Positions 1 to 9,330 of a stretch of DNA of 45,550 nucleotides are shown here, piece by piece. The first letter of the stretch is position 1; each line of letters starts with the position of its first letter. Source of the stretch: Pseudomonadales bacterium. GTDB lineage: Bacteria; Pseudomonadota; Gammaproteobacteria; Pseudomonadales; JAHRWD01. The notes under the pieces were generated by a model. It worked only from the letters and a program-made list of their open reading frames with translations. It did no database searches and had not been told where the DNA came from. The DNA lies in contig JAESUM010000057.1 of assembly GCA_016763075.1 (NCBI GenBank), positions 1 to 45,550 of the forward strand, given 5' to 3'. Both the position numbers and the translations under genes were made by a program.

Positions 1-312
1 GACAGAGGAATGTTTGCAGATAGAGCAGATTACTTGCTACGCGTTCAAGGTATGAGCATGCGTGATGCAGGAATTTTAGACGGGGACTTACTGGCTATTC
101 AGCGCCGTGTAGATGTGTTTAACCGGCAAATCGTAGTGGCGCGAATCGAAGATGAGGTCACCGTAAAGAGATTCCGACAAAACGGCCACATCGTTTACCT
201 CGACCCGGAAAACCCCGAGTTCAATACCATCACAGTAGATTTAGAACATCAAGATTTATCTATTGAGGGTGTCGTGGTAGGAATTATTCGTAACCGCATT
301 CAAACACATTAA
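1..312 (+). CDS. lexA: LexA repressor, C-terminal part (cut by window start)
   Basis: The reading frame is open from base 1, so the N-terminal winged-helix DNA-binding domain lies outside the window. What remains is the S24 self-cleavage (latent protease) domain. The nucleophile is the Ser of GMSM (visible residue 19) and the general base is the Lys of EVTVKRF (visible residue 56). Their spacing of 37 equals that of Ser119 and Lys156 in E. coli LexA. The family represses SOS genes and cleaves itself when RecA is activated. The C-terminal end ([11 protein letters not shown]) matches the usual LexA terminus, so the gene is complete at this end. Its TAA stop overlaps the stop of the converging wzi gene. 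Confidence 0.95.
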   Translation, partial: DRGMFADRADYLLRVQGMSMRDAGILDGDLLAIQRRVDVFNRQIVVARIEDEVTVKRFRQNGHIVYLDPENPEFNTITVDLEHQDLSIEGVVVGIIRNRIQTH

Positions 313-1811
313 GGGTAGTAATCAACGCTTGCATACAAACCAAAACGGTCAGCCCCTACTAGGTTTGTATTCGGTATTGTCGAACTCCACTGCAGGCCCA
401 AATTCAGCCTGGCCTTCAAGATATCAGCTTCCCAATTAATCGATACGTGTTGTAATTTGTGATGTGTTTTCGAAACTTGGTTGCTGCTAGCAACGTTATC
501 GGTGTTCAAATCCAACTGACTTATAGATGCCGTCCATACGCTACCAGCTTTATTGGTCAGCACGCCACCTAAGGTTACACTACGTGAGTCGTTATCGTAG
601 GTGCTACCTATCGCTCTATTGTTATACCGATATCCGCTTTGGTATACGCTATGCCCATAGGCAACGTTTGGACGCTCATTTTGTACGATCCGGCCCGACA
701 TCGTATCTGAGTATTCTAAAAACAAACCCAAAAAATTGTGATCGATAGCAATACCAAAAACCTCTAACCCTACCAAATAAATATACTTTGACGGTAATAA
801 CCCTGCTTCGTCTTCACCAATTAACTGACCATAGCCTGCCATCGCTAATGTATTCATCGCCCAAGAGTAGCGTGCATCAAAGCCTCCAAGTTGATTACCG
901 GGTCCTTCACCTCCAATCACGTTTTCATCTTTCCCGATGAGAACTTTACCCAATTCAACAAGGGATTCGGGACGCCCCACCCCACCCCATTGTGCGGCGC
1001 GAGAAAAGCCTAGCTCTAAACTCAGTAGCGGTTTAAAGCTAAATCGTAGGCCAAGCAATTTTGCCTCGGGAATAAATCGTGAACCCTCCAGCTGCCCCAA
1101 AAACGAACTAAAATGCCAAGGCCCGATCCAGCTAAACCATGCCGATTGTGGCGCATGAGAAACGATACGACTTAATGTGATAGCAGGAATTGGTCTCGCG
1201 TTGTTCGATAAAATCAAACTCGATTGCCATCCTGGACCCCACCATCGGTTAGTCGCGCCGAGCGACAAACCCCAATTATCGATTGTCATAGCCACGTAGG
1301 AGCCATCGAGTCGGAATCTTTTGTGATCTTCAGCGTTTGATAAATACTGAACGTTAATACCGATAGCAACCGTATCATTCTGCCAATGAGTCGATGCTTC
1401 GATTGTCGCATCTTGTTGCTGATTAGAATTATCGCCATATGATTTAAATAGACCAGTAGTACTTCCTAGCGCCAAACCAATCTGAGTATTTTCTTTTAGT
1501 GACCTGGAAGGAATCTTCCGAGTTTTTGCCAGTTCTGCATGTACATACCGTAAAGAAGTCTGCACTGATTGACTTAAATCACGAGCCGTCTTATCGATAT
1601 TAGGGCTCTTGAGGCTTCGTTCTACGTTAGCCCAATGAATGGGCCAACTAGTCATGGGTATGTTCGTGACGCCAGAATCGTTAAGTTGTTGCAGAGCAAG
1701 ACGTAAACGTACATCTTGCGTATTAGTCCACGGAGAAGCTAACCCAGAGTTGGTATTAACCAACAACAAAACAGCGATTAATCCGGATACTGCATATCGC
1801 AAAGAAGCCAT
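309..1811 (-). CDS. Capsule assembly Wzi-family outer-membrane protein
   Basis: This 500-residue protein begins with a hydrophobic signal peptide (about residues 1-25, ending near GLASPW). A helical N-terminal region follows, then a long stretch of alternating polar and aromatic strands typical of an outer-membrane beta-barrel. The segment [20 protein letters not shown] (about residues 188-207) is characteristic of the Wzi family, whose E. coli member is a lectin-like barrel that anchors group 1 capsule at the surface. The match is at family level only, and the polymer bound here is unknown. The gene lies 97 bases after pgi on the same strand and converges on lexA with overlapping stop codons. 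An ATG start is used but no clear Shine-Dalgarno is visible. Sugar-nucleotide genes at 40.4-43.7 kb make a capsule or exopolysaccharide role plausible. Confidence 0.85.
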   Translation of the reverse strand: MASLRYAVSGLIAVLLLVNTNSGLASPWTNTQDVRLRLALQQLNDSGVTNIPMTSWPIHWANVERSLKSPNIDKTARDLSQSVQTSLRYVHAELAKTRKIPSRSLKENTQIGLALGSTTGLFKSYGDNSNQQQDATIEASTHWQNDTVAIGINVQYLSNAEDHKRFRLDGSYVAMTIDNWGLSLGATNRWWGPGWQSSLILSNNARPIPAITLSRIVSHAPQSAWFSWIGPWHFSSFLGQLEGSRFIPEAKLLGLRFSFKPLLSLELGFSRAAQWGGVGRPESLVELGKVLIGKDENVIGGEGPGNQLGGFDARYSWAMNTLAMAGYGQLIGEDEAGLLPSKYIYLVGLEVFGIAIDHNFLGLFLEYSDTMSGRIVQNERPNVAYGHSVYQSGYRYNNRAIGSTYDNDSRSVTLGGVLTNKAGSVWTASISQLDLNTDNVASSNQVSKTHHKLQHVSINWEADILKARLNLGLQWSSTIPNTNLVGADRFGLYASVDYYP

Positions 1812-1864
1812 ACTTTTTTATTTTCTACACATTCTGTACATCATAAAATTTTATTCGGAACACG

Positions 1865-1879
1865 GTTGCGACCCGCAAC
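1865..1879. other. Small perfect hairpin between pgi and wzi
   Basis: GTTGCG and CGCAAC are separated by three bases. The hairpin sits about 30 bases past the pgi stop and 54 bases before the wzi ATG. No T-run follows on the minus strand, so it is not a convincing terminator. It could be an operator or processing site. Confidence 0.3.
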
Positions 1880-1907
1880 GGGTATAAATGATCGCGTCCA
1901 AAACCAG

Positions 1908-3575
1908 CTAGAGAGTACCGCTACGAAAGCGCTGAATCAATGTATTAGTCGAGCCATCAAAATCAAGGTTTCGTTCTGTTTCTTCCATTTGATCCATAAT
2001 CGCCTGGCTTAACTGTTTACCCAATTCTACCCCCCACTGATCGAAGGCGTTGATATCCCACAAAACACTTTGCACGTATACTTTATGTTCATACAAAGCA
2101 ATTAACGACCCTATCGTTTCGGGATTCACGGAATCCATCAACAGCACGTTGCTAGGTCGATTCCCCAAAATAGTCTTATGCGGAGCTAATGCTTCGATGC
2201 GCTGCAAGTCAGCGCCTTGCTCGGTAATTTCAGCCTTCGCCTCTGTAAGGGTTTTTCCTACCATCAAAGCCCGGCTCTGAGCTACTGCATTAGAAAACAA
2301 CAGTGAATGATGGTTTGAAATTGGATTACTGCTTCTTAAAGGCACGATAAAATCTACTGGTATTAATTGTGTACCTTGATGCAATAGTTGATGAAACGAA
2401 TGCTGGCCATTGGTACCACTAGCACCCCAAATAACAGCTCCAGTACTGTACTCCAGCGCCTTCCCCGATCGGTTGACCGACTTACCGTTACTTTCCATAT
2501 CTAATTGCTGTAAGTACGCTGGTAGGCGCCGAAGATTGTCATCATACGGTAGTACCGCATGGCTGTTCGCGCCAAAATAGTTCTGATACCAAATTTCTAA
2601 CAAACCCATCATTACGGGCATGTTTTGCTCAAATTTTGCGGTCAAGAAATGTTGATCCATTTGGTGGGCACCGCAGCATAGCGCCTTGTAGTTCTCATAC
2701 CCCAACCCCAGGGCCAACGGCAAACCAATTGCAGACCAAAGTGAGTATCTGCCACCCACCCAATCCCACATTGAAAATACTTGCCGCTCGTTTATACCGA
2801 ATTCTACTGCAGCTTTTATATTGCTGCTGACCGCCACAAAATGCTGGGAGATATCAGATTCAGCCCCACCGCATGCCAAAAACCAAGCTCGTGCAGCTTC
2901 GGCATTTTTGCGGGTTTCAAGCGTTGTAAAACTTTTTGATGCGACTATAAATAGCGTGGTCTCTGGCGACAACCCATGCACGATATTTACAAAATCATTG
3001 CCATCGATATTGGCTAAAAAGTGGACTTTGATCTCTTGGCTTTGATACGGCCTCAAGGCTTCATACACCATTCGAGGGCCTAAATCAGAACCACCTACGC
3101 CGATATTAACGATATCCGTGATCGCCTTACCGGTATAACCAAGCCATGTTTTTTGTTTTATCTGGGTTACAAACGCCTGCATTCGAGCTTGTACATCTTG
3201 AATATCAGCGTTTATTTTAAGGTGTTGCTCACCTTTATAGCCGCCACGTAAGGCTACGTGAAGAGCAGCTCTATTCTCTGTGCAGTTAACCTCATCACCA
3301 TTGAACATCGCCTCAATGGCCGGTCGTAAACCGGCTTTTCTAGCAAGTTCAGCCAGTAAATTTCGCGTTGTTTCGGTGATAAGGTTTTTTGAGTAATCAA
3401 GCAGTAATCCGCTTGTTTTCAAACTAAATTGGGTGGCTCGCTGGGGGTCTTTTTCGAATAGCTCGGCAATAGTCGTACCGGCAAACACCTGCTTGTGATC
3501 AGCTAATTGCTGCCACAATGGGTTCGGGGAATCTTGCGGGATGGAGGGCTTAAAATGATCAGGGTCTAGCAGCAT
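1908..3575 (-). CDS. pgi: Glucose-6-phosphate isomerase
   Basis: This enzyme interconverts glucose 6-phosphate and fructose 6-phosphate in the cytoplasm, feeding glycolysis and the sugar-nucleotide pathways. Family marks are GVGGSDLGPRMVYEAL (about residue 155), the PGI signature around VGGRYSLWSAIGLP (about 270), the active-site stretch EYSTGAVIWGASGTNGQHSF, and the C-terminal FDQWGVELGKQL signature. The length of 555 aa is normal. An upstream in-frame TTG at 3578 exists, but the ATG at 3575 is the likelier start. The gene begins only 6 bases after the phoU stop with no room for a promoter, so it should be co-transcribed with, and probably translationally coupled to, the pst-phoU genes. That is not the usual place for pgi. 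Confidence 0.97.
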   Translation of the reverse strand: MLLDPDHFKPSIPQDSPNPLWQQLADHKQVFAGTTIAELFEKDPQRATQFSLKTSGLLLDYSKNLITETTRNLLAELARKAGLRPAIEAMFNGDEVNCTENRAALHVALRGGYKGEQHLKINADIQDVQARMQAFVTQIKQKTWLGYTGKAITDIVNIGVGGSDLGPRMVYEALRPYQSQEIKVHFLANIDGNDFVNIVHGLSPETTLFIVASKSFTTLETRKNAEAARAWFLACGGAESDISQHFVAVSSNIKAAVEFGINERQVFSMWDWVGGRYSLWSAIGLPLALGLGYENYKALCCGAHQMDQHFLTAKFEQNMPVMMGLLEIWYQNYFGANSHAVLPYDDNLRRLPAYLQQLDMESNGKSVNRSGKALEYSTGAVIWGASGTNGQHSFHQLLHQGTQLIPVDFIVPLRSSNPISNHHSLLFSNAVAQSRALMVGKTLTEAKAEITEQGADLQRIEALAPHKTILGNRPSNVLLMDSVNPETIGSLIALYEHKVYVQSVLWDINAFDQWGVELGKQLSQAIMDQMEETERNLDFDGSTNTLIQRFRSGTL

Positions 3576-3581
3576 CAAACT

Positions 3582-4280
3582 CTACTCTAAAGCGTTTTGG
3601 GTTTGAGCAAGAGTAGTATGACGGACATCCTTGCCTTTGACGTAATAAATTATATATTCGCATATATTGGTCGCGTGGTCACCGATTCTCTCCATTGCAC
3701 GAACTGCCCACATTGTATTGAGAGCACGACGAATAGCCCGCGGGTCTTCCATCATAAATGTAATGAGTTGGCGTAATATGGCTTCGTATTCTTCATCTAC
3801 CTGCGTATCTTCTTGAAGCACTTTAAAGGCGGCGTCAGGATCCATTCTCGCATAAGCATCGAGTGCATCATGTAACATCGAGCGAACATGCGTACCCAAG
3901 TGCCGAACTTCTGGGTATCTGTTATTTGATTGCTCAAGCCGAGTGTTTTCCATTCCTAAGCGAGCAATTTTTTCCGCCTCATCGCCAATGCGCTCCAAAT
4001 CAGTAATGGTTTTTATAGTCCCCGTTACGAGGCGCAAATCGCTTGCTGTTGGTTGACGACGAGCAATCACCTGAGTACACAGTTCATCAATTTCAATTTC
4101 CATTTTATTGACTAAAATCTCTGTCTCTAAAACCGTCTCGGCAAGCGTATCGGTACCGTGCGCAAGCACTTCGCAGGCATCCCTTAATTGCGTCTCAACT
4201 AACCCACCCATTGCCAGCACACGAGTTTGCACCGTTTCTAGGTCTGTATTGAACTGTTCAGAAATGTGAGTATGGTCCAT
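3582..4280 (-). CDS. phoU: Phosphate signalling protein PhoU
   Basis: The protein has 232 residues made of two tandem PhoU three-helix bundles. The repeated metal-binding-type motifs are seen at DLERIGDEAEKIARL (about residues 93-107) and AMERIGDHATNICEYI (about 197-212). PhoU connects the Pst transporter to the PhoR-PhoB two-component system and represses the Pho regulon when phosphate is plentiful. It lies directly downstream of pstB, as in the E. coli order. The 86-base gap before it holds a run of nine G (C9 on the coding strand). The start is ATG, with GGAG about 11 bases upstream. Confidence 0.96.
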   Translation of the reverse strand: MDHTHISEQFNTDLETVQTRVLAMGGLVETQLRDACEVLAHGTDTLAETVLETEILVNKMEIEIDELCTQVIARRQPTASDLRLVTGTIKTITDLERIGDEAEKIARLGMENTRLEQSNNRYPEVRHLGTHVRSMLHDALDAYARMDPDAAFKVLQEDTQVDEEYEAILRQLITFMMEDPRAIRRALNTMWAVRAMERIGDHATNICEYIIYYVKGKDVRHTTLAQTQNALE

Positions 4281-4311
4281 ACCTGCAGGGCTCCAAATAG
4301 CGGTTTAAAAC

Positions 4312-4320
4312 GGGGGGGGG
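4312..4320. repeat. Homopolymer tract of nine G (C9 in the transcript sense)
   Basis: A run of nine G follows GTTTAAAAC and precedes TTAAAC, so the tract sits in the loop of a 6-bp GTTTAA/TTAAAC inverted repeat. It is intergenic between pstB and phoU, 32 bases before the phoU ATG. Such tracts are prone to slippage. Confidence 0.9.
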
Positions 4321-4366
4321 TTAAACTGGTTCGAAATCTTCTAGCCATCTACTACAATTCAGCAAC

Positions 4367-5227
4367 TTAGCCGTAACGGCCAGTAATATAGTCTTCTGTT
4401 TGTTTCTTTTTGGGGTTAGTAAACACTCGATTAGTAGAATCAAACTCAACCAAATCACCCATATACATAAACGCGGTGTAATCCGAAACCCGGGCTGCCT
4501 GCTGCATGTTATGAGTAACAATTAAAATCGTATAATCGGATTTTAATTCATATATCAACTCTTCGATCTTTAGAGTTGATATCGGGTCAAGTGCTGATGC
4601 GGGTTCATCTAGCAATAATACTTCAGGTTTAATGGCTATGGCTCGCGCAATCACTAAGCGTTGCTGCTGACCACCGGATAAACCCATGGCATTATCATCA
4701 AGCCGATCCTTCACTTCGTCCCAAATAGCGGCGCTTTTAAGAGCCCATTCGACCCGCTCATCCAGTACATGCCTTTTTTTTATACCCTGTAATCTTAGTC
4801 CATAAGCGACATTTTCGTAGACTGATTTGGGGAAAGGGTTTGGTTTCTGGAAAACCATTCCGACTTGACGCCTAAGTTCAGCAACATCGACGGTTGACTC
4901 AAATATATCCTGCCCTGAAAGACGAATAGAGCCATCCATTCGAACGCTATCAACCAAGTCATTCATTCGATTAAAACAGCGCAACAAGGTGGATTTCCCA
5001 CAGCCGCTGGGGCCAATAAAAGCGGTGACCTTTTTTTCTGGCACATCCATGCTTACGCCATGTAATGCCTGCTTGTCGCTGTAATACAAATTGAGGTCTC
5101 GAACCTCAATTTTGATTGTTTCATTTGCAAGCATAGGCCCAGACACTCCTGCGTTTTCGAGCTTCACAGAAATATTTGCTGGTTTTGCAGCTACAGATGA
5201 GCGTTCTTCAACCGTTTTACCATTCAT
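4367..5227 (-). CDS. pstB: Phosphate ABC transporter ATP-binding protein PstB
   Basis: This is the ATPase subunit of the high-affinity phosphate importer, on the cytoplasmic face. Walker [10 protein letters not shown] is at about residues 72-80, followed by the Q-loop in [10 protein letters not shown]. The signature is LSGGQQQR, Walker B plus D-loop [13 protein letters not shown], and the switch His lies in VTHNMQQ. The core starting at [12 protein letters not shown] is preceded by about 38 residues rich in small and charged residues, longer than E. coli PstB. The true start could therefore be the internal ATG at residue 33; neither start has a strong ribosome site. It is 67 bases downstream of pstA and followed by phoU. 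Confidence 0.97.
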   Translation of the reverse strand: MNGKTVEERSSVAAKPANISVKLENAGVSGPMLANETIKIEVRDLNLYYSDKQALHGVSMDVPEKKVTAFIGPSGCGKSTLLRCFNRMNDLVDSVRMDGSIRLSGQDIFESTVDVAELRRQVGMVFQKPNPFPKSVYENVAYGLRLQGIKKRHVLDERVEWALKSAAIWDEVKDRLDDNAMGLSGGQQQRLVIARAIAIKPEVLLLDEPASALDPISTLKIEELIYELKSDYTILIVTHNMQQAARVSDYTAFMYMGDLVEFDSTNRVFTNPKKKQTEDYITGRYG

Positions 5228-5294
5228 AACAATGTGTATAGTCCGTCTCTTTGATCTGAAGTAAGGGGTCGCTGTGCATCAGGTGATGATTCAC

Positions 5295-6992
5295 TCAATT
5301 TTCCATTGACCGGTAGCGTTCTCGCAGTTTATTGCGCATTAAAATCACGGCAAGATTAAGAAAAATAATCACCAGCACCAACAAAAAAGAGGTTGCGTAC
5401 ACCAGCGGCCGAGCCACTTCTACGTTAGGGCTTTGAAAGCCCACATCGTAAATATGAAACCCCAAATGCATAAATTTACGCTCTAGATGCACGAAGGGGA
5501 AGTTTGCGTCTATCGGTAAATCCGGTGCTAATTTTACAACGCCCACCAACATTAAGGGTGCTACTTCGCCAGCGGCACGTGCAATCGCCAATATCACACC
5601 GGTCATAATGGAAGGGCTTGCCATAGGCAAAATAACGTTGCGAAGGGTTTCGAATCGTGTTGCACCCAGCGCTAAGCTTCCTTCGCGAATAGACCGAGGT
5701 ATGCGCGTTAAACCCTCTTCTGTAGACACAATAACAACCGGAACCGTCATGATGGCCAAGGTTAAAGCTGCCCACATAATGCCTGGTGTGCCTACCGTCG
5801 GCGCAGGTTTAGCCGCAGTAAAAAATAAATCGTCAATGTTTCCGCCCAAAAAATACACGAAAAACCCCAAACCAAATACGCCATAAACAATGGAAGGAAC
5901 ACCTGCTAAGTTATTGACTGCAATTCGAATAATTCTAATCACAGGCCCCTGTTTTGCATACTCACGTAAATACACCGCGGCGATCACACCAAATGGCGTG
6001 ACTAAAACTGTCATCAATAACACCATCATGACGGTGCCAAAAATAGCTGGAAAAATACCCCCTTCGGTGTTGGCCTCCCGGGGGTCGTCCATAAAGAAGT
6101 GATAAAGGTTAATAAAATACTGAATCAACTTTTCGCCAGCATTCATAACGTTTGGCTTAATGGCCCCAACAATAACCGCAAAGGGTAGCTCAACAATCTG
6201 TGAGTGCCCTTCGTTAATGATTTCAAATTTCGCCTTGTCGCGCTTTATCTGCTGATTGAGCACCTCTAATTTGCGCTGAATAACTTTATATATTTCTTGT
6301 TGGTGCCGTTCTTTGGCAGCTATTTCTCTAAGGTTTTCGGCGGTCTCAGTTCCATCTAGTTCCAAAGTTCGGCGCTCAAGCCGCAGTTTTTCCAGAACGT
6401 AGTTAACCCGCCCTATCTCAGATTTTTCTAATTGACGAATGAGGTCCCGTAATTCAAGGGTTCTATCAAGACGGTGATGAAGCTCGGACCAAAGGTCAGT
6501 GTGTGACGCCATATCAACGCCGTTTTCAGAAATTGACTTTAACTCGCCAAACAACGTTCCCCACTCCATTCGCTCCACTGCGACCACTGACGAGGGCTTA
6601 CCAAGTTTTTGGATTTCAAATTTCGATACCCATTTGAAATCCGCACCGTTTTGGTCACGATTCCCAACTTTAATCATCCAGCGCTCAACTTCACGCAGCT
6701 CCTTAGGAAGCGTTTGACCGGTTGATTCTTCATATCTCAGTTTGGATATCACATCGGTATCAATTAATTCCCCAACGATTGTCGAAAGCTTGCCGTCAAT
6801 CGTTTTATATTCGATAGACAACACATCTTTAGGCCAAAAGTGACCGCCACCGCGTGCGGCAATAAGCCCCAACAGACCAAAAACCATAATCAAACTAATC
6901 GAAACCGCGCCAGCATTGATCCAGATCATTGGGTTACCACTTTTCCACCAATGGGCAAAAGCAGATTGCTGGTTGTTTGTCGTGAGACTCAT
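5295..6992 (-). CDS. pstA: Phosphate ABC transporter permease PstA (large form)
   Basis: The protein is 565 residues, against about 296 in E. coli. A transmembrane helix at about residues 25-47 is followed by a periplasmic region to about 300 that includes a strongly charged coiled coil (about 165-255, rich in Leu/Glu/Arg/Lys). The permease core with its transmembrane helices occupies about 310-560. The EAA loop that contacts PstB is EGSLALGATRFETLRNVILP. This extended form is known in Pseudomonas-type Pst systems. The ATG abuts the pstC stop exactly (TAAATG), indicating coupled translation. No pstS (phosphate-binding protein) lies in this cluster. Confidence 0.93.
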   Translation of the reverse strand: MSLTTNNQQSAFAHWWKSGNPMIWINAGAVSISLIMVFGLLGLIAARGGGHFWPKDVLSIEYKTIDGKLSTIVGELIDTDVISKLRYEESTGQTLPKELREVERWMIKVGNRDQNGADFKWVSKFEIQKLGKPSSVVAVERMEWGTLFGELKSISENGVDMASHTDLWSELHHRLDRTLELRDLIRQLEKSEIGRVNYVLEKLRLERRTLELDGTETAENLREIAAKERHQQEIYKVIQRKLEVLNQQIKRDKAKFEIINEGHSQIVELPFAVIVGAIKPNVMNAGEKLIQYFINLYHFFMDDPREANTEGGIFPAIFGTVMMVLLMTVLVTPFGVIAAVYLREYAKQGPVIRIIRIAVNNLAGVPSIVYGVFGLGFFVYFLGGNIDDLFFTAAKPAPTVGTPGIMWAALTLAIMTVPVVIVSTEEGLTRIPRSIREGSLALGATRFETLRNVILPMASPSIMTGVILAIARAAGEVAPLMLVGVVKLAPDLPIDANFPFVHLERKFMHLGFHIYDVGFQSPNVEVARPLVYATSFLLVLVIIFLNLAVILMRNKLRERYRSMEN

Positions 6993-9236
6993 TTACAAGT
7001 TTCCGTATTTTTTTCGAAGGTTTTGACGAACAACTTCTGCAATGGTGTTAAAGAAAAAGGTCACTGCAAACAGTACCAACGCAGCAAGGAACAGCACTCG
7101 ATAATGGCTACTGTCTACTTCTGTTTCGGGCAGCTCAACCGCAATATTTGCCGAAAGAGTACGCATCCCCTGAAACACACTGAAATCCATCAACGGCGTG
7201 TTCCCGGTTGCCATAAGCACGATCATGGTTTCACCCACGGCGCGGCCCAAGCCAATCATCACTGCAGAAAAAATACCGGGACTAGCGGTAAGAATTACCA
7301 CTCTTGTTAGGGTTTGCCATGGCGTGGCCCCTAACGCTAAAGAGCCTTGGGTCAAGTGTTTTGGCACACTAAATATGGCATCTTCAGTAATTGAAAATAT
7401 GGTTGGAATCACCGCCAGCCCCATAGCTAAACCCACCACAAGCGAGTTTCGTTGGTCGTAATTGATTCCAAGTGTGGTTCGCATCCAGCCTTTAAGGTCG
7501 CCACCAAAAATGGCCTGCTCAACCAAGGGAGAGACAGCAAATGCCACCCAAACAAACACAATAATGACTGGGATTAACACCGCAGCTTGCCACCCATCAG
7601 GGATTCGGCGGGTAAGCGAATGCGGTAAAATGTGCCAAAGCCAAGCAAAAAATATCAGTTCAAAAGGCATAATAAGAAACACGCTAACGACCGCCAGCAG
7701 ATTGTCTTCAACCAAAGGCGCAAGCCACAGACCTGCCAAAAAACCCAAAATCACAGTGGGTAAAGCTTCCATGATTTCAATGCTGGGTTTAACCCAGGCC
7801 CGCATGGCCGGAGCCATAAAGTACGCGGTAAAAATGGCCCCAAATATTGCCAGCGGTGTGGCGAACATCATGGCGTAAAACGCTGCTTTTAAGGTACCAA
7901 ACGATAGTGGTATTAAACTGAATTTTGGCTCGAAGTCGTTATCTGCCGAGGAAGATTGCCAAATATATTCTGGGCTTTCATAACCTTCGTACCAAACTTC
8001 GTTCCATAACGAAGACCAAGAAATCTCGGGGTGATGATTATCGATTTCATAAACCCTAATATTACCATTGGTTTCAAGTAACAACCGGTCAGAACGCGGT
8101 GAATAGGTGCTTAGAGCGTGCAGCTCGTTGTTATAACGCGCGTCAAAACCTAACGAAACCGAAAGTAAGTTTTGCTCTGCAGTGGTATGAAAAACCGAAA
8201 GCGTCCCTTGCTCACTAATCCCAATAAAACCTTTTCTTCGGTCTTCAGGCAGAATGACTTGAACGCTGGAATCTAACTCAAAACTTCGATACCGTGCCAA
8301 GCTGTACTGATTTTGCTTATCACGTGTTATTGAATATTGGTAAATATTGCCGAATTGATCGCCTATTAAGATTGAACTACCACCGAGCAATGGCTGCATA
8401 ACTACCGCTTCAGCGCCGCCATTTAATAGCGCGATATTTGCCACTTGTACCGGGTCTTCTGCATCGTTCAAGTCATATAAGGCGACCTGGCCAGACCGAT
8501 TCGCCAAATAAAGCCAGCGTGCTTGCCCATCTACCATTTGGTAATCAATATCAAATGGTGCTTCGAATTGCGATACTTGGTCGGGGTCAGCGAGTTCATC
8601 GCCTTCTTCGGCTTCAAAAAACGCCACAGATACGGTTCGGTTGTTGCGGTTTGATACCACAGCAACGACTGCATCTTCAGTGATCACCAAGTCTCGGTGG
8701 TCGCTTTGCTGGTTGTGTTCTATTGTGATGGGCTCTTCGCCGTAAGGAAATGAAAAGGTCGGCGTTAAAACCCGGCGCTCGTCATCAAAAGAAACTCGGT
8801 AGCCAATCTCTAAAATGATCATCGAGTCATCATCGAGTTTGACATTAAGAAAGCGCCCATCAACATCCGCTTGTGCGATTGAATCGACGGTTACTTGGGG
8901 TGGCAAATCAAGGTGATAGGTATAGGTAGGCGTTCCAGACGTCAGCTCAAAAAAGATAAACGTTCCGTTTGGAGTAGCCCGAACAGCCAGTTGTTTACTT
9001 TCTTCGATAGCAAGATAAACGCTGACGCCATGATGAATGGCGGGTGTGGAGTATTGCGCTTGTTGCGCCATACTGGCTGATTTGAAGATAGGCGCAACGA
9101 CAGCCAGTAAGTAAAAAAACAGCAGTACAATGATTAGGATGACCCAAATCCCACCGGCAGCAATGACGCCTGCAGCGAGACGATCTAGCAGGTTTCTGCG
9201 GCGCTGCTGAGCACTGGCTTCTACTGAATTTATCAT
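6993..9236 (-). CDS. pstC: Phosphate ABC transporter permease PstC (large form)
   Basis: The protein has 747 residues. A first membrane helix (about 22-46) is followed by a long periplasmic insertion (about 60-440) of repeated beta-strand blocks such as GQVALYDLND, GSSILIGDQFGNIYQYSI and GFIGISEQGTLSVFH. These resemble beta-propeller blades. The C-terminal permease domain (about 450-740) ends with a standard EAA loop, QGSLALGATPWQTLTRVVIL. The family imports phosphate. The insertion's role is unproven and might support binding-protein docking or sensing. It is the first gene of the block, and the 318-base upstream region holds PhoB-like half-sites. The next gene, pstA, starts immediately at its stop. 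Confidence 0.9.
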   Translation of the reverse strand: MINSVEASAQQRRRNLLDRLAAGVIAAGGIWVILIIVLLFFYLLAVVAPIFKSASMAQQAQYSTPAIHHGVSVYLAIEESKQLAVRATPNGTFIFFELTSGTPTYTYHLDLPPQVTVDSIAQADVDGRFLNVKLDDDSMIILEIGYRVSFDDERRVLTPTFSFPYGEEPITIEHNQQSDHRDLVITEDAVVAVVSNRNNRTVSVAFFEAEEGDELADPDQVSQFEAPFDIDYQMVDGQARWLYLANRSGQVALYDLNDAEDPVQVANIALLNGGAEAVVMQPLLGGSSILIGDQFGNIYQYSITRDKQNQYSLARYRSFELDSSVQVILPEDRRKGFIGISEQGTLSVFHTTAEQNLLSVSLGFDARYNNELHALSTYSPRSDRLLLETNGNIRVYEIDNHHPEISWSSLWNEVWYEGYESPEYIWQSSSADNDFEPKFSLIPLSFGTLKAAFYAMMFATPLAIFGAIFTAYFMAPAMRAWVKPSIEIMEALPTVILGFLAGLWLAPLVEDNLLAVVSVFLIMPFELIFFAWLWHILPHSLTRRIPDGWQAAVLIPVIIVFVWVAFAVSPLVEQAIFGGDLKGWMRTTLGINYDQRNSLVVGLAMGLAVIPTIFSITEDAIFSVPKHLTQGSLALGATPWQTLTRVVILTASPGIFSAVMIGLGRAVGETMIVLMATGNTPLMDFSVFQGMRTLSANIAVELPETEVDSSHYRVLFLAALVLFAVTFFFNTIAEVVRQNLRKKYGNL

Positions 9237-9259
9237 GCGATGCAGTCTAATCTGGGTTT

Positions 9260-9307
9260 GTTACAGTTTGGTTACACCTAACCGTACAAATTACACGCGT
9301 GGTTACA
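9260..9307 (-). promoter_or_regulatory. Candidate Pho box array upstream of pstC
   Basis: Read on the minus strand, the site GTGTAACCAAACTGTAAC (9277-9260) has two TGTAAC half-sites 11 bases apart. That is the PhoB direct-repeat spacing, and the second half (CTGTAAC) matches the consensus well. Three more TGTA-type half-sites lie just upstream, to 9307. The nearest box ends only 23 bases before the pstC ATG, so the transcript from it would be nearly leaderless. The operative box may be an upstream one. Confidence 0.55.
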
Positions 9308-9330
9308 TACCGTTCAAACAAATATAGACT

